This document shows positions 16,066 to 24,217 of a stretch of DNA of 64,000 bases, in pieces. The position numbers and the translations under genes are program-made. Source of the DNA: Rhizobium sophoriradicis. GTDB taxonomy: Bacteria > Pseudomonadota > Alphaproteobacteria > Rhizobiales > Rhizobiaceae. The notes beneath the pieces are model-generated. The model saw only the letters and a list, made by a program, of their open reading frames with translations, was not told the origin of the DNA and did no database searches. Location of the stretch: contig NZ_RQIH01000003.1 in NCBI RefSeq assembly GCF_003939025.1, positions 1 through 64,000 of the forward strand, read 5' to 3'. Positions within the stretch are counted from its first letter, which is position 1, and each line of letters starts with the position of its first letter.

Positions 16066-17797
16066 GACTGCCTCCCAGATATACGCTGACCACTGCCGGG
16101 TCTCTCATCGTTTCGCTTGGCTGCCCAAGCGCCAGAACTTTCCCCTGGTCCAGCACCGCGACACGGTCCGCCAGCGCGACAACCGCACGCATCAGGTGCT
16201 CAACGAAGATGATCGTCGTACCGCCAGCCCTGATCCGCTTGATCATTTCGACCGCATGGTCGACCTCGGCCGGATTCAAGCCGCAAAGCACCTCGTCGAG
16301 CAGCAGCAGCCGCGGTTTTGCCGTCAGTGCTCTGGCGAATTCGACAAACTTGCGGTCATGCAGGTTCAACGCCTCCGGGAGCAAGTTGGCCTTGTCAGCC
16401 AGGCCGGTAAAGGCGAGAGCCTCCCTGGTGACTGCGTCGACCGCATCCAAGCCCATGCCATCTGCGCCGCCAAATCTAGCGCAGAGCCGAACGTTTTCGA
16501 GGACAGTCAGATTATCGAACAGGCGCGGGATCTGGTAGGTACGCGCCACGCCCTGCTGCGCGATCAGATGCGGTGATCGACCGGAGATCTCCTCGCCTTC
16601 CAGCGTGATCTTACCGGAGGTCATGGCGTAATGGCCGCTGATCATGTTGATCAGTGTTGACTTGCCGGAGCCATTCGGCCCGACCAGGGCGAGAATTTCC
16701 CCCCGCCGGACGTCCAGGGTCACGCCGGTCAAGGCACGGATGCCGCCAAAGGACTTGGTGACATCCTCGCATTTGAGAAGCACCGGACCGGAGCCTGCCG
16801 GGGCTGAGGGCGCGAACCGCGCAGCGGCCTGATCACTCGCCTCCTGTGCGCCAGCTCCGCTGCGCCTGTCGGCAAACCGGCGGATCAGGCTGGGAACAAT
16901 GCCGGACGGCAGCACCAGTATGACAATGATCAGCGCGAGAGCCACGCCCGCACGGCCGAATTCCGCATGAGCGCCGCTGACGATGGCGCTTTGCAGCACG
17001 GTGATGATGACCGCGCCGATGGCAGGTCCCGCCCAATGGCGCGCACCGCCGAGAATGCTCATGAGCACGACATAGAGAGGAACGGTCACCGCGAACGTCT
17101 CGCCAACCGTGACGTAGCCTACATATACCGCGTGTATTGCACCCATTGCGCCTGCAAGCGCCGACGAGATCGCAAACGACAGCAGCTTGTAGCGGAACGT
17201 CGGAACGCCTTTCACCTCTGCGACGTCTTCATCGTCGTGGATTGCAAGCAAGCCCTGGCCGAACTTGCTGTGAAAGATGAAATAGGACGACGCCAGCGCG
17301 GCAAGAGCCGCGATAAGCCCGAACATATAGAGCGAGCCAGACGCCGTCGCGCCGATCATTGGGATTTCGATTCCCGAGAGGAATACGCCCGTGCCCGAAT
17401 CCAGCGCGGTGTTCGACACAATGGCCGCAATGACGAAGGTTACCGACAGCGTCAGCAGCGCGAAGAACTCGCCGCGCAGAGCTCCCGAGCGAAAAACCAC
17501 CAAGCCAATCAGGACAGCGACCGCGGCCGCAAGCAGTGCCGCGGCAGGTATCGTCGCCACGAAGGGCCATGACAACTGCGTCGTCAGCGTCGCCGTCGTG
17601 TAGACCCCGATGCCGAAAAACGCGGCGTGACCAAAACTCCAGTAGCCGGTGTAACCGCTGAGGATGCCCCAGCTCGTAGCCAGCACGACCCAAAAGAAGA
17701 TGATGTACAGGTAGGAAAGGTAGTAATCCGCCATTCCCAGGTAAGGCAGCGAGGCCAGGACCGCGACGGCGGGTGCTGTGATTAGGAGCTTTTTCAT
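16055..17797 (-). CDS. Fused branched-chain amino acid-type ABC permease/ATPase (LivM-LivG)
   Basis: A 580-residue fusion. The first roughly 330 residues are a LivM-type permease with multiple membrane segments and the WGILSGYTGYWSFGHAAFFG motif. A proline/alanine-rich linker follows, then a complete LivG-type ATPase (Walker A GPNGSGKST, GVARTYQIPRLFDNLTVLENV, Walker B RLLLLDEVLCGLNPAEVD). I chose the ATG at 17797, which falls one base after the livH stop; the frame is open to 17863, but that would overlap livH. LivM-LivG fusions are known in alphaproteobacteria and fix the stoichiometry of the transporter. Confidence 0.92.
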   Translation of the reverse strand: MKKLLITAPAVAVLASLPYLGMADYYLSYLYIIFFWVVLATSWGILSGYTGYWSFGHAAFFGIGVYTTATLTTQLSWPFVATIPAAALLAAAVAVLIGLVVFRSGALRGEFFALLTLSVTFVIAAIVSNTALDSGTGVFLSGIEIPMIGATASGSLYMFGLIAALAALASSYFIFHSKFGQGLLAIHDDEDVAEVKGVPTFRYKLLSFAISSALAGAMGAIHAVYVGYVTVGETFAVTVPLYVVLMSILGGARHWAGPAIGAVIITVLQSAIVSGAHAEFGRAGVALALIIVILVLPSGIVPSLIRRFADRRSGAGAQEASDQAAARFAPSAPAGSGPVLLKCEDVTKSFGGIRALTGVTLDVRRGEILALVGPNGSGKSTLINMISGHYAMTSGKITLEGEEISGRSPHLIAQQGVARTYQIPRLFDNLTVLENVRLCARFGGADGMGLDAVDAVTREALAFTGLADKANLLPEALNLHDRKFVEFARALTAKPRLLLLDEVLCGLNPAEVDHAVEMIKRIRAGGTTIIFVEHLMRAVVALADRVAVLDQGKVLALGQPSETMRDPAVVSVYLGGSHAA

Positions 17798-17799
17798 GG

Positions 17800-18651
17800 T
17801 CAAATCACCGGTTTGCGCAGGAGGATGACGATGAGCACGCTGAATGCCACGAGCGGCGCCCAAGCGGGGTTCACGACGGACATGGTCAGGCTCTCGGCCA
17901 CGCCAATCAGCATTCCGGCACCCAATGCGCCGATGGGGCTGCCCAATCCTCCAATGATGGCGACGGCGAACACAACCCCGATCCAGGCCTCGATTTGAGA
18001 TGGAGCCAAAGTTCCGATCAGGGCGATGAAGACACCCGCGATACCTGCCGTCGCTGAGCAGAGGCCGGCCAGGATGTACGACACGCGGGTGGAATTGATT
18101 CCGAAAGCCGATGCTACGGGGGCGTCATGGGCAGCGGCACGCAGTGCCTTGCCGAGCATGGTCTTGTTCAATGCGTACCAAGCCGCTCCGGCAAGCACGC
18201 CGGCGCAGGCAAAGGCGGAAAGATCCAATACGGGCACGAAGATCGGGCCGAGCCGGATGGTGGTCTGCGCATAGGGCGTTTCGTAGCGAAGGAAATCGGC
18301 CGACCAGACCCATTGGATCAGCGACTCGATCAGGATCGTGACGCCGAACGTGACCAGGAGAGAAGCGAATTCCTTCACCTTGAAACGCACGAACACGCTG
18401 TGCAGCGCAACGCCAAGCGCGAAGAACAGCGGAGCGATCAGAAGGGCGCTTAAATATGCCGGGACACCATAGACCGTGCCGAGCTGGTAGGTCAGGTAGG
18501 CGCCAAGGAACGCAAGCGCGAAGTGGCTGAGGTTCACAAGTTTCAACAGCCCCCAGCTCAGGCTGAGCCCCATTGCCAGCAGGCCATAAATCCCGCCCAG
18601 CAAAATGCCACCAACAGCCGATTGCAAGAAGAGAGCAAGGGTCATCAGCAT
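17800..18651 (-). CDS. livH: Branched-chain amino acid-type ABC transporter permease (LivH)
   Basis: A 283-residue polytopic permease with the LivH signature GGIYGLLAMGLSLSWGLLKLVNLSHFA near the N-terminus and IGGLGSPIGALGAGMLIGVAES near the C-terminus. It is the first gene of the livH-livMG-livF-cupin-enolase unit. The start ATG follows AGGA. The upstream region holds a LacI-type operator at 18723-18736. It forms the membrane channel with the permease half of the fusion. Confidence 0.93.
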   Translation of the reverse strand: MLMTLALFLQSAVGGILLGGIYGLLAMGLSLSWGLLKLVNLSHFALAFLGAYLTYQLGTVYGVPAYLSALLIAPLFFALGVALHSVFVRFKVKEFASLLVTFGVTILIESLIQWVWSADFLRYETPYAQTTIRLGPIFVPVLDLSAFACAGVLAGAAWYALNKTMLGKALRAAAHDAPVASAFGINSTRVSYILAGLCSATAGIAGVFIALIGTLAPSQIEAWIGVVFAVAIIGGLGSPIGALGAGMLIGVAESLTMSVVNPAWAPLVAFSVLIVILLRKPVI

Positions 18652-18722
18652 CCACGTCCTTCTGTGGGCACGATGATCATCTCCAAGATTGCCAGAACAT
18701 CCATCCGTTATGCCTCCTCCTG

Positions 18723-18736
18723 CGCTAACGTTTGCA
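18723..18736. promoter_or_regulatory. LacI-type operator, copy 4 (livH unit)
   Basis: CGCTAACGTTTGCA, with one mismatch in the 12-base palindromic core. It lies 72 bases upstream of livH. A TTGACA hexamer on the minus strand lies further upstream (18765-18770), but no convincing -10 was found between them. Confidence 0.7.
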
Positions 18737-18963
18737 CAACATTGGTCTCATAGGGCGGCGGCCATGTCAATGACATTCACGAGGTAAAATTCCTCAATGC
18801 GCGCCGCCCGAGATGCGGCAATACCGAGAGATAATTCCAAAAGGTGAAATCAACCCCATGAGATCGCTAGCTATTACGACGGGGACCCCGTCAGCGCACC
18901 GAAGATCCGTGAACGAACATCAGAGCACCTTGATTTGCCGGAGTTGTTCTGCGATTTCGGCGT
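18737..18963. other. Intergenic region with no recognisable gene
   Basis: Spacer between the livH promoter region and the lacI promoter. It has no coding frame with a credible ribosome site and no hairpin or repeat that I could recognise. Confidence 0.5.
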
Positions 18964-18996
18964 TTGACAACCGCCGCGCCAATGCTATCGTTGGCG
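18964..18996 (+). promoter_or_regulatory. Promoter of the LacI-family gene with a degenerate operator
   Basis: TTGACA at 18964-18969 and TATCGT at 18986-18991 are separated by 16 bases. TGCTATCGTTGGCG at 18983-18996 matches 11 of 14 operator positions and overlaps the -10 element, which suggests weak autoregulation. Confidence 0.5.
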
Positions 18997-19021
18997 AAAG
19001 TGATCATTCGGGCTAAGCACA

Positions 19022-20023
19022 ATGGTAACAATCAAAGATATCGCCGCCAGACTTCAGGTTTCACCCTCAACGGTGGGTCGCGCCCTCGCCGACGATCGAC
19101 GCATAAGCGCCGAGATGAAGCGAAAGGTGAACGAGGCCGCAGCTCAAGCCGGTTACGTTGCCAATCGTGCTGCACGAATGATGCGCGGGGTTCAAAGCAA
19201 CCTCGTTGGGCTGATCGTGCCGGATATCCGCAACAGCTTTTATTCGACCATCGCCCATGCTCTGTCGAGATGCCTTCTTTCGGCGAATTATCAGCTGACT
19301 TTGTGTGAAACCGATGACGACAGAATGCACGAGCTTCGTCATATCAGGGAACTCACCAGCGTCAACGTCGCCGGGATCATTCTGGTCCCAAGCGCCAAAC
19401 CTCATCCCGATTCTGCGCGAATCCTGAAGATGACACCTCACATCCAATTGCTGCGCAAGGCGCCGTTGCTCGGCGACCAATGGTTTGGGATCGATGACAG
19501 AAGGGCGCTTTACGAGAGTACGGAACATATCATCAATGAAGGTCACAGACGGATCGCTTATATCGGCGGCACGGAAGAGCTGCCCACCGGCGCGGCTCGC
19601 GTGCAGGGTTTCCGTGACGCGGTCAAAAACTCCGGCGAGACGATTGTCGTTCATGAGGAACTGGGCGCTCCATCCTCGCCCGAATTCGGCCGCGAGGCGG
19701 TACGCCGCCTCCTTTCCCGCAAGGATCGACCGACGGCGCTGGTGATCGGTGCGGTACAAAACACCTCCGGAGTCATTGATGAAATCCAGGACCAAGCTTT
19801 GAGCGTCCCGGGAGACATTTCCGTCATCGGGTTCGGCGATGAACTTGGATATCGGTGGTGGGGCCCCGGACTTACGACAGTTCAGTTACCGGTTTCGGAA
19901 TTGGCAACCGCCTGCGGGCTGTGGTTCCTCCATCACCTTCAGAACAAGGGGGACCTTAGCAAGCCTTATAGCTTCATCTCGCCGCCACAATTGATCATTC
20001 GCGGCAGCACGGGCGCTCCATAA
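19022..20023 (+). CDS. LacI-family transcriptional regulator (probable repressor of the surrounding catabolic regulon)
   Basis: A 333-residue LacI/GalR-family protein. The N-terminal helix-turn-helix (TIKDIAARLQVSPSTVGRAL) and hinge region (GYVANRAARMMRG) are followed by a periplasmic-binding-protein-like effector domain (NLVGLIVPDIRNSFYS...) and a C-terminal TTVQLPVSELA segment. It sits inside the cluster carrying six operator-like palindromes with the central CG bound by this family, so it is the best candidate regulator. No other regulator gene lies between 4.2 and 21.7 kb. The inducer is presumably the imported substrate or an intermediate and cannot be deduced. Confidence 0.92.
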   Translation: MVTIKDIAARLQVSPSTVGRALADDRRISAEMKRKVNEAAAQAGYVANRAARMMRGVQSNLVGLIVPDIRNSFYSTIAHALSRCLLSANYQLTLCETDDDRMHELRHIRELTSVNVAGIILVPSAKPHPDSARILKMTPHIQLLRKAPLLGDQWFGIDDRRALYESTEHIINEGHRRIAYIGGTEELPTGAARVQGFRDAVKNSGETIVVHEELGAPSSPEFGREAVRRLLSRKDRPTALVIGAVQNTSGVIDEIQDQALSVPGDISVIGFGDELGYRWWGPGLTTVQLPVSELATACGLWFLHHLQNKGDLSKPYSFISPPQLIIRGSTGAP

Positions 20024-20069
20024 ACGCCGGCAGGCCAATGGATATCCAGCGGTAGGCTGCTGAATCGGG

Positions 20070-20107
20070 GAGAGGCGCCCGTCCCGCGACGCGCACCTCT
20101 CTTTATT
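20070..20107 (+). terminator. Probable terminator after the LacI gene
   Basis: GAGAGG (20070-20075) and CCTCTC (20096-20101) enclose a GC-rich partly self-pairing loop and are followed by TTTATT. Located 46 bases after the lacI stop, it probably ends that transcript before the opposing gene at 20222. Confidence 0.45.
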
Positions 20108-20221
20108 GGCCGTGATTCACCCCATCCCGAGCGCGACGCTGAAAGCCCTGGATTTAGATGAGCCGCTGCCAAGACTATGCGGCATGACGAAGCGAACGCA
20201 GCTCCCGCGCTGCCCGCTTGC

Positions 20222-20755
20222 TCATCGGTATCCCTCTTCAAGATCAATTTTCAACGCGCCCATCAGACGAACACCGGAATTGTACCAGGCAACATTGATC
20301 GCGAGTTCGACAAGTTGCTTCTCCGACAGGAACTTCGCGACTCCACCCCAGACTTCATCCGACACATCGACGTTCAGCGTCGAGTCCTTGGCAAAGGCCA
20401 TCACAGCCTTCTCCTGCTCATTGAAAAGGTCCGAGGTCTCGAAATCCGGAATGGCATGAAACTGCTCCTCCGTAAGGCCCGCCTTGAGGCCATGGGAATG
20501 ATGATGCTTCACCTCGTACTCCGAGTTTGTGCAATAGCCGACCGTAAGGATCGCCATCTCACGCAGCTTCGGGCTGAGGTCGGCAGCCCGCACAGCGTTC
20601 GCGTAGGTCAGGAAATCGTTAAGGACTGCGGGAGCATTGGCGAGCGCGAGGAAGATATTTCCGGTCGGAACCTTCCTCTCCTTCAGCAAGCGCTCATTCA
20701 GCGCGGGTTGCGTCTCAGCCAATTCGGTATTTGAGACGTATCGGACTCGTGCCAT
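20222..20755 (-). CDS. Carboxymuconolactone decarboxylase/AhpD-like family protein
   Basis: A 177-residue all-alpha protein of the CMD/AhpD superfamily. The core segment SPKLREMAILTVGYCTNSEYEVKHHHSHG matches the family except that the CxxC pair of AhpD is not present: only the first cysteine remains and the second position is serine. Peroxidase activity of the AhpD kind is therefore unlikely, and a decarboxylase, isomerase or hydratase-like role in the catabolic pathway is more plausible. GAGGTGG precedes the ATG. It is a single-gene unit behind LacI-type operator copy 5. Confidence 0.82.
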   Translation of the reverse strand: MARVRYVSNTELAETQPALNERLLKERKVPTGNIFLALANAPAVLNDFLTYANAVRAADLSPKLREMAILTVGYCTNSEYEVKHHHSHGLKAGLTEEQFHAIPDFETSDLFNEQEKAVMAFAKDSTLNVDVSDEVWGGVAKFLSEKQLVELAINVAWYNSGVRLMGALKIDLEEGYR

Positions 20756-20815
20756 TCCACCACCTCAGATTTTTTCGCAAATCGCCTGCCTAAGACCATT
20801 CGATCGGCCAGAATT

Positions 20816-20829
20816 TGCTAACGTTAGCA
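20816..20829. promoter_or_regulatory. LacI-type operator, copy 5 (CMD-family gene)
   Basis: Perfect TGCTAACGTTAGCA palindrome 61 bases upstream of the 20755 start. On the minus strand a TTGACT hexamer lies about 18 bases before TAATGC, so the operator would overlap the -10 region. Confidence 0.8.
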
Positions 20830-20908
20830 TTACTTGTGTTAGAGAACCTGAGTCAATCAGATTTTCTGGCTGCAACGAAATTCCTTTGCAGGATCTCTCG
20901 CGCTCCGC

Positions 20909-21682
20909 TTAATGCCGCGCAGGAACCACGTGATTTTTCAACACGCCGATACCGGGAATCTCCACCTCGAGATCGTCGCCGGGAACGATCGGTCCAACGC
21001 CGGCCGGCGTGCCGGTCATGATCACGTCGCCGGGGAGCAGCGTCATGAAGCGGCTCAAGTAAGCAACGATGTCAGCAACCGGGTAGACGAGGTCTCGCGT
21101 ATTCCCCGACTGTCTGACTGTGCCGTTCTGACGAAGGATGACGTCAAGGTTGGTCGGATCGATATCCGTAATGATGGCCGGACCGATCGGGGCAAAAGTG
21201 TCGTAGCCCTTGCCCGCCAACAGGCAGCCGAACTTGCTTTCCTGCCGCTGGATGATGCGGTCGCTGATATCATTGCCGCATGTGTAGCCGAGCACGTGCT
21301 GCAAGGCGTTTTCTGGGCTGATGTGGCGCCCTCCTTTGCCCACGATAGCGACCAGTTCAGCCTCGTAATGGACGATTTCGCCATCACTCGGATATTCAAT
21401 GGCATCTCCGTTGCCGCACGCGGCCGTGCTTGGCTTCATGAACAACACAGGAAGCGTCGGTTGCTCTTTTCCCGTCTCGTCGGTGTGCTGCCGGTAATTA
21501 TACGCGACCCCGAATATCCGCGGCCGCTCGATCGGGCACAGCAGATGGACGCTCGAAAGGTCATCCGCCTGCCCCGTTCGTTCGATCGACTGGAAGGGAT
21601 CACCAGCGAGCCGTTCGATCACGCCTTCGCTTTCGACCCCATAGTGAATTCCATCGCCGGACCGGTAACGCACAATCTTCAT
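20909..21682 (-). CDS. Fumarylacetoacetate hydrolase family protein
   Basis: A 257-residue FAH-superfamily enzyme, as in HpaG-type decarboxylase/isomerases, acylpyruvases and 2-keto-pentenoate hydratases. The metal-binding pattern is present: HYEAELVAIVG (Glu-x-Glu), then GNDISDR (Asp), and the C-terminal MTGTPAGVGP. The ATG at 21682 is preferred because GGAG lies 6 bases upstream; the ATG at 21694 overlaps that site. In extradiol pathways this family acts after ring cleavage, which fits the dioxygenase at 12309. It is the outermost gene of the operator-controlled set. Confidence 0.87.
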   Translation of the reverse strand: MKIVRYRSGDGIHYGVESEGVIERLAGDPFQSIERTGQADDLSSVHLLCPIERPRIFGVAYNYRQHTDETGKEQPTLPVLFMKPSTAACGNGDAIEYPSDGEIVHYEAELVAIVGKGGRHISPENALQHVLGYTCGNDISDRIIQRQESKFGCLLAGKGYDTFAPIGPAIITDIDPTNLDVILRQNGTVRQSGNTRDLVYPVADIVAYLSRFMTLLPGDVIMTGTPAGVGPIVPGDDLEVEIPGIGVLKNHVVPARH

Positions 21683-21697
21683 TCTGATCTCCATTTT

Positions 21698-21711
21698 TGC
21701 TAACGTTAGCG
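21698..21711. promoter_or_regulatory. LacI-type operator, copy 6 (FAH-family gene)
   Basis: TGCTAACGTTAGCG, with the 12-base core fully conserved, lies 16 bases upstream of the 21682 start. On the minus strand TTGACG (21726-21731) is 16 bases before CTAACG (21704-21709), so binding would mask the -10 region. Confidence 0.78.
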
Positions 21712-21981
21712 CAGACGCGATGTCTCGTCAACGCACTTCGTGCCCGGCGGTTGGGGATTGGAATTGGATCCTAGAATGCTGCAAAACAATCGGCATCGGT
21801 GCCGTCTTGCTACGAATTTCGCGCCGATAGGATGCGCGAACGGCGCTCAGCATTTTGGCTGTGCGCATCGAAACCGGTTTTCGCCTTTAGTGCTTAAACC
21901 AGCCAGCTCGCCTTACCAGTCATTGCAGCATCTCGATGCATATGTAAGGTGGCCGCACTTCATGCGGAGACTGAATCACCG
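21712..21981. other. Intergenic region at the right edge of the catabolic cluster
   Basis: About 270 bases that carry the FAH-gene promoter at the left end. It holds a short AAACCGGTTTTCGC-type element near 21872, resembling the dispersed palindromes seen elsewhere in the window. I see no gene in it. Confidence 0.4.
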
Positions 21982-22746
21982 ATGACGACGGCGGACTACA
22001 TTGCTCTGGCCTTCTTTGCCTGTGTCTGGATGGCCTATTCCTGGCTGCTGAAGGGCCGCACCTTTTTCGGCCGCACCAGTCTGACGCATGCGATGACCGA
22101 ACGGCGCCGCGAGTGGATCTACAATTCGCTGCGCCGCGACCTGAAGATGATCGACACGCAGATCATGGCCGGACTGCAGAACGGCACGGCCTTTTTCGCC
22201 TCGACCTCGATCTTCGCGATCGGCAGCTGCTTCGCGCTGCTGGGCGCCACCGAGAAGGTCGACGCGGTCTTTGCCGACCTGCCCTTCGTTTTCCATGGCG
22301 GCCATGCCGTCTTCGAGATGAAGGTCGGCGGACTGGCAGCGCTTTTCGGTTATGCCTTTTTCAAGTTCGGCTGGTCCTATCGGCTGTTCAACTACTGCAC
22401 CATTCTCTTCGGCTCCATCCCGATGCTGCGCGACGCCGAGAGCGACGTGATCGCCGCCGAGCGGGCCGCCGAACGCGTCATCCGCATGAACGTCATTGCC
22501 GGCAGCAATTTCAATGAGGGCCTGAGGGCGATCTTCCTGTCGATCGGCTATCTCGGCTGGTTCATCAACCCTTATGTCTTCATGCTGACGACGGCGATCG
22601 TCATCTTCGTGCTGGCGCGCCGGCAATTCTTCTCTGAGGCGCGGCTGGCGATCATGGATGCCGGCCCGCCGCCCAATCTTCACCTTTCTCCTGTTCGCCG
22701 CGACATGCCGTCGAGCAGCGGAAGTGATTTGTCCGAGGGACTTTGA
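21982..22746 (+). CDS. DUF599 family membrane protein
   Basis: A 254-residue integral membrane protein with an N-terminal membrane segment, two central hydrophobic segments (FFASTSIFAIGSCFALLG and GGLAALFGYAFFKFGWSY) and a C-terminal pair (AIFLSIGYLGWFINPYVFML and TAIVIFVLARRQFF). The arrangement and RRREWIYNSLRRDLKM resemble DUF599, whose function is unknown. The ATG at 21982 is preferred over the frame start at 21949. Its stop overlaps the start of the next gene by one base (TGATG), so the two membrane proteins are translationally coupled. Confidence 0.78.
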   Translation: MTTADYIALAFFACVWMAYSWLLKGRTFFGRTSLTHAMTERRREWIYNSLRRDLKMIDTQIMAGLQNGTAFFASTSIFAIGSCFALLGATEKVDAVFADLPFVFHGGHAVFEMKVGGLAALFGYAFFKFGWSYRLFNYCTILFGSIPMLRDAESDVIAAERAAERVIRMNVIAGSNFNEGLRAIFLSIGYLGWFINPYVFMLTTAIVIFVLARRQFFSEARLAIMDAGPPPNLHLSPVRRDMPSSSGSDLSEGL

Positions 22747-23735
22747 TGACAATGCCGGCAATGCAGGCCGATGCGACTGCGAGACCCCCGCGCATCGGTC
22801 TATTGGATACGGCGCGCGGCGTCGCGCTGATCGCTATGGCAAGCTACCATTTCACCTGGGACATGGAGTTCATGGGCTATCTTGCGCCGGGCACGGCCGA
22901 GACCGGCTGGCTGAAGATCTATGCCCGGGCGATCGCCACGACCTTTCTCTTCATCGTCGGCGTCAGCCTGGTGCTTTCGAGCACGCCCGCGGTTCGCTGG
23001 CCATCTTTCTGGAAGCGTTTCGGCATGATTGCCGCGGCCGCCGCGGTCATCTCGATCGCGACGCGGATCGCGATGCCGGACGGGTGGATCTATTTTGGCA
23101 TCCTGCATTGCATCGCGGTGCTCACGCTCATCGGCATCGTTTTCATCCAGCTGCCGCTCGCCGTCACGCTCGTTTTCACGCTGGCGCTCCTGGCCGCCTG
23201 GATCATCGATAATTTCGGCACACCGGGCTTGCTGCGCTCGTCCTTTTTCGATCCGCGATATCTCGCCTGGATCGGCCTTGCCGCCATGCCGGAACGGTCG
23301 AACGACTACGTGCCGCTGTTTCCCTGGGCAATGCCGTTCTTTGCCGGACTGAGCTTCGCCTCGATCGCCATCAGAACCAGGCTGCCGCACCGGCTTGCCG
23401 CCCTCGGCACCGGCTCCTGGTGGCCGGCGCGACTTGGCCGCCACAGCCTTGCCTTCTACCTCATCCACCAGCCGGTGCTGATCGCCATCGCCTATGGGCT
23501 TTCCCTTCTCGTCCCGCCGCCGACGCCGGATCCGGCGGAAACTTACCTAAGGCAATGCAACTCCACTTGCGTGATGCAGCAAGGCGAAGCGCTGTGCCGC
23601 AGCTTCTGCCAGTGTACGCTCGGAAAATTGCAGGCCCAAAGCCTGTTGATCCCACTGCAGGCAAACGAGATCGACGTCCAGAACGATGAACGGGTCCAGA
23701 CGCTCGCCGCCGAATGCAGCGCCGAGGCGGAATAA
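22746..23735 (+). CDS. DUF1624 family membrane protein (heparan-alpha-glucosaminide N-acetyltransferase-like)
   Basis: A 329-residue protein with about seven hydrophobic segments. The N-terminal LLDTARGVALIAMASYHFTWDM resembles DUF1624/acyltransferase-3-type membrane acyltransferases, with a histidine in the first membrane segment. GRHSLAFYLIHQPVLI marks the last membrane segment. After it comes an unusual hydrophilic tail with five cysteines packed between residues 271 and 290, and another at 324. It is translationally coupled to the DUF599 gene. The substrate is unknown; an envelope glycan or lipid would fit the fold. Confidence 0.75.
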   Translation: MTMPAMQADATARPPRIGLLDTARGVALIAMASYHFTWDMEFMGYLAPGTAETGWLKIYARAIATTFLFIVGVSLVLSSTPAVRWPSFWKRFGMIAAAAAVISIATRIAMPDGWIYFGILHCIAVLTLIGIVFIQLPLAVTLVFTLALLAAWIIDNFGTPGLLRSSFFDPRYLAWIGLAAMPERSNDYVPLFPWAMPFFAGLSFASIAIRTRLPHRLAALGTGSWWPARLGRHSLAFYLIHQPVLIAIAYGLSLLVPPPTPDPAETYLRQCNSTCVMQQGEALCRSFCQCTLGKLQAQSLLIPLQANEIDVQNDERVQTLAAECSAEAE

Positions 23736-23759
23736 AGACCGGCGAGGCACTGCCCGTTG

Positions 23760-24152
23760 TCAGGTAGTGACGCCGATTTCGGCGAGGCGGCCGAGGCAGG
23801 CCTCTTCGATATTGTCGAGTTCCGTCAGGGTGTCGTCTATATCCTTGCGCTTCTGGCGCAGGTCCTCGCGCTTCTCGTCGACGCGCTTCATCAGAAGCTT
23901 CAGCTGGCCGAGTTCGCCCGGGGGCTCCTTGTAGACCTGGATGATCTCGCGAATTTCCGCGATGGTGAAACCGATGCGCCGCCCGCGCAGGATTTCGCCG
24001 ATCAGCCGTCGGTCCGCCGGCCGAAACAGACGGGTGCGCCCTCGCCGCTCCGGATGGATCAGACCCTCGTCTTCGTAGAATCGGAGCGTGCGCGTCGAGA
24101 CACCGAATTCGCGCGTGAGCTCCGTTATGCTGTAATATTTGTTCACCGGCAT
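23760..24152 (-). CDS. MerR-family transcriptional regulator
   Basis: A 130-residue regulator. The N-terminal winged helix (YYSITELTREFGVSTRTLRFYEDEGLIHPERRG) is canonical, followed by the RLFRPADRRLIGEI wing and a long coiled-coil dimerisation helix. There are no metal-binding cysteines (only one near the C-terminus), so this is not a metal sensor of the MerR/CueR kind. It resembles the short MerR proteins that regulate acyl-CoA catabolism (LiuR-like). A palindrome at 24183-24204 lies in its own promoter, which suggests autoregulation. Confidence 0.87.
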   Translation of the reverse strand: MPVNKYYSITELTREFGVSTRTLRFYEDEGLIHPERRGRTRLFRPADRRLIGEILRGRRIGFTIAEIREIIQVYKEPPGELGQLKLLMKRVDEKREDLRQKRKDIDDTLTELDNIEEACLGRLAEIGVTT

Positions 24153-24176
24153 GTGTTCCCCGTCGTCGAACCGGCA

Positions 24177-24204
24177 ATAATATTGACTTTTACGTAATAG
24201 TCAA
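24177..24204 (-). promoter_or_regulatory. MerR-gene promoter with palindromic operator
   Basis: Minus-strand TTGACT (24199-24204) and TATTAT (24177-24182) with a 16-base spacer. The -35 and spacer form a 22-base inverted repeat centred on TTACGTAA, with TTGACT/AGTCAA outer arms (24183-24204). Binding between the -35 and -10 elements is the normal MerR-family mode. Confidence 0.68.
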
Positions 24205-24217
24205 TTTCGGCGGCCAT

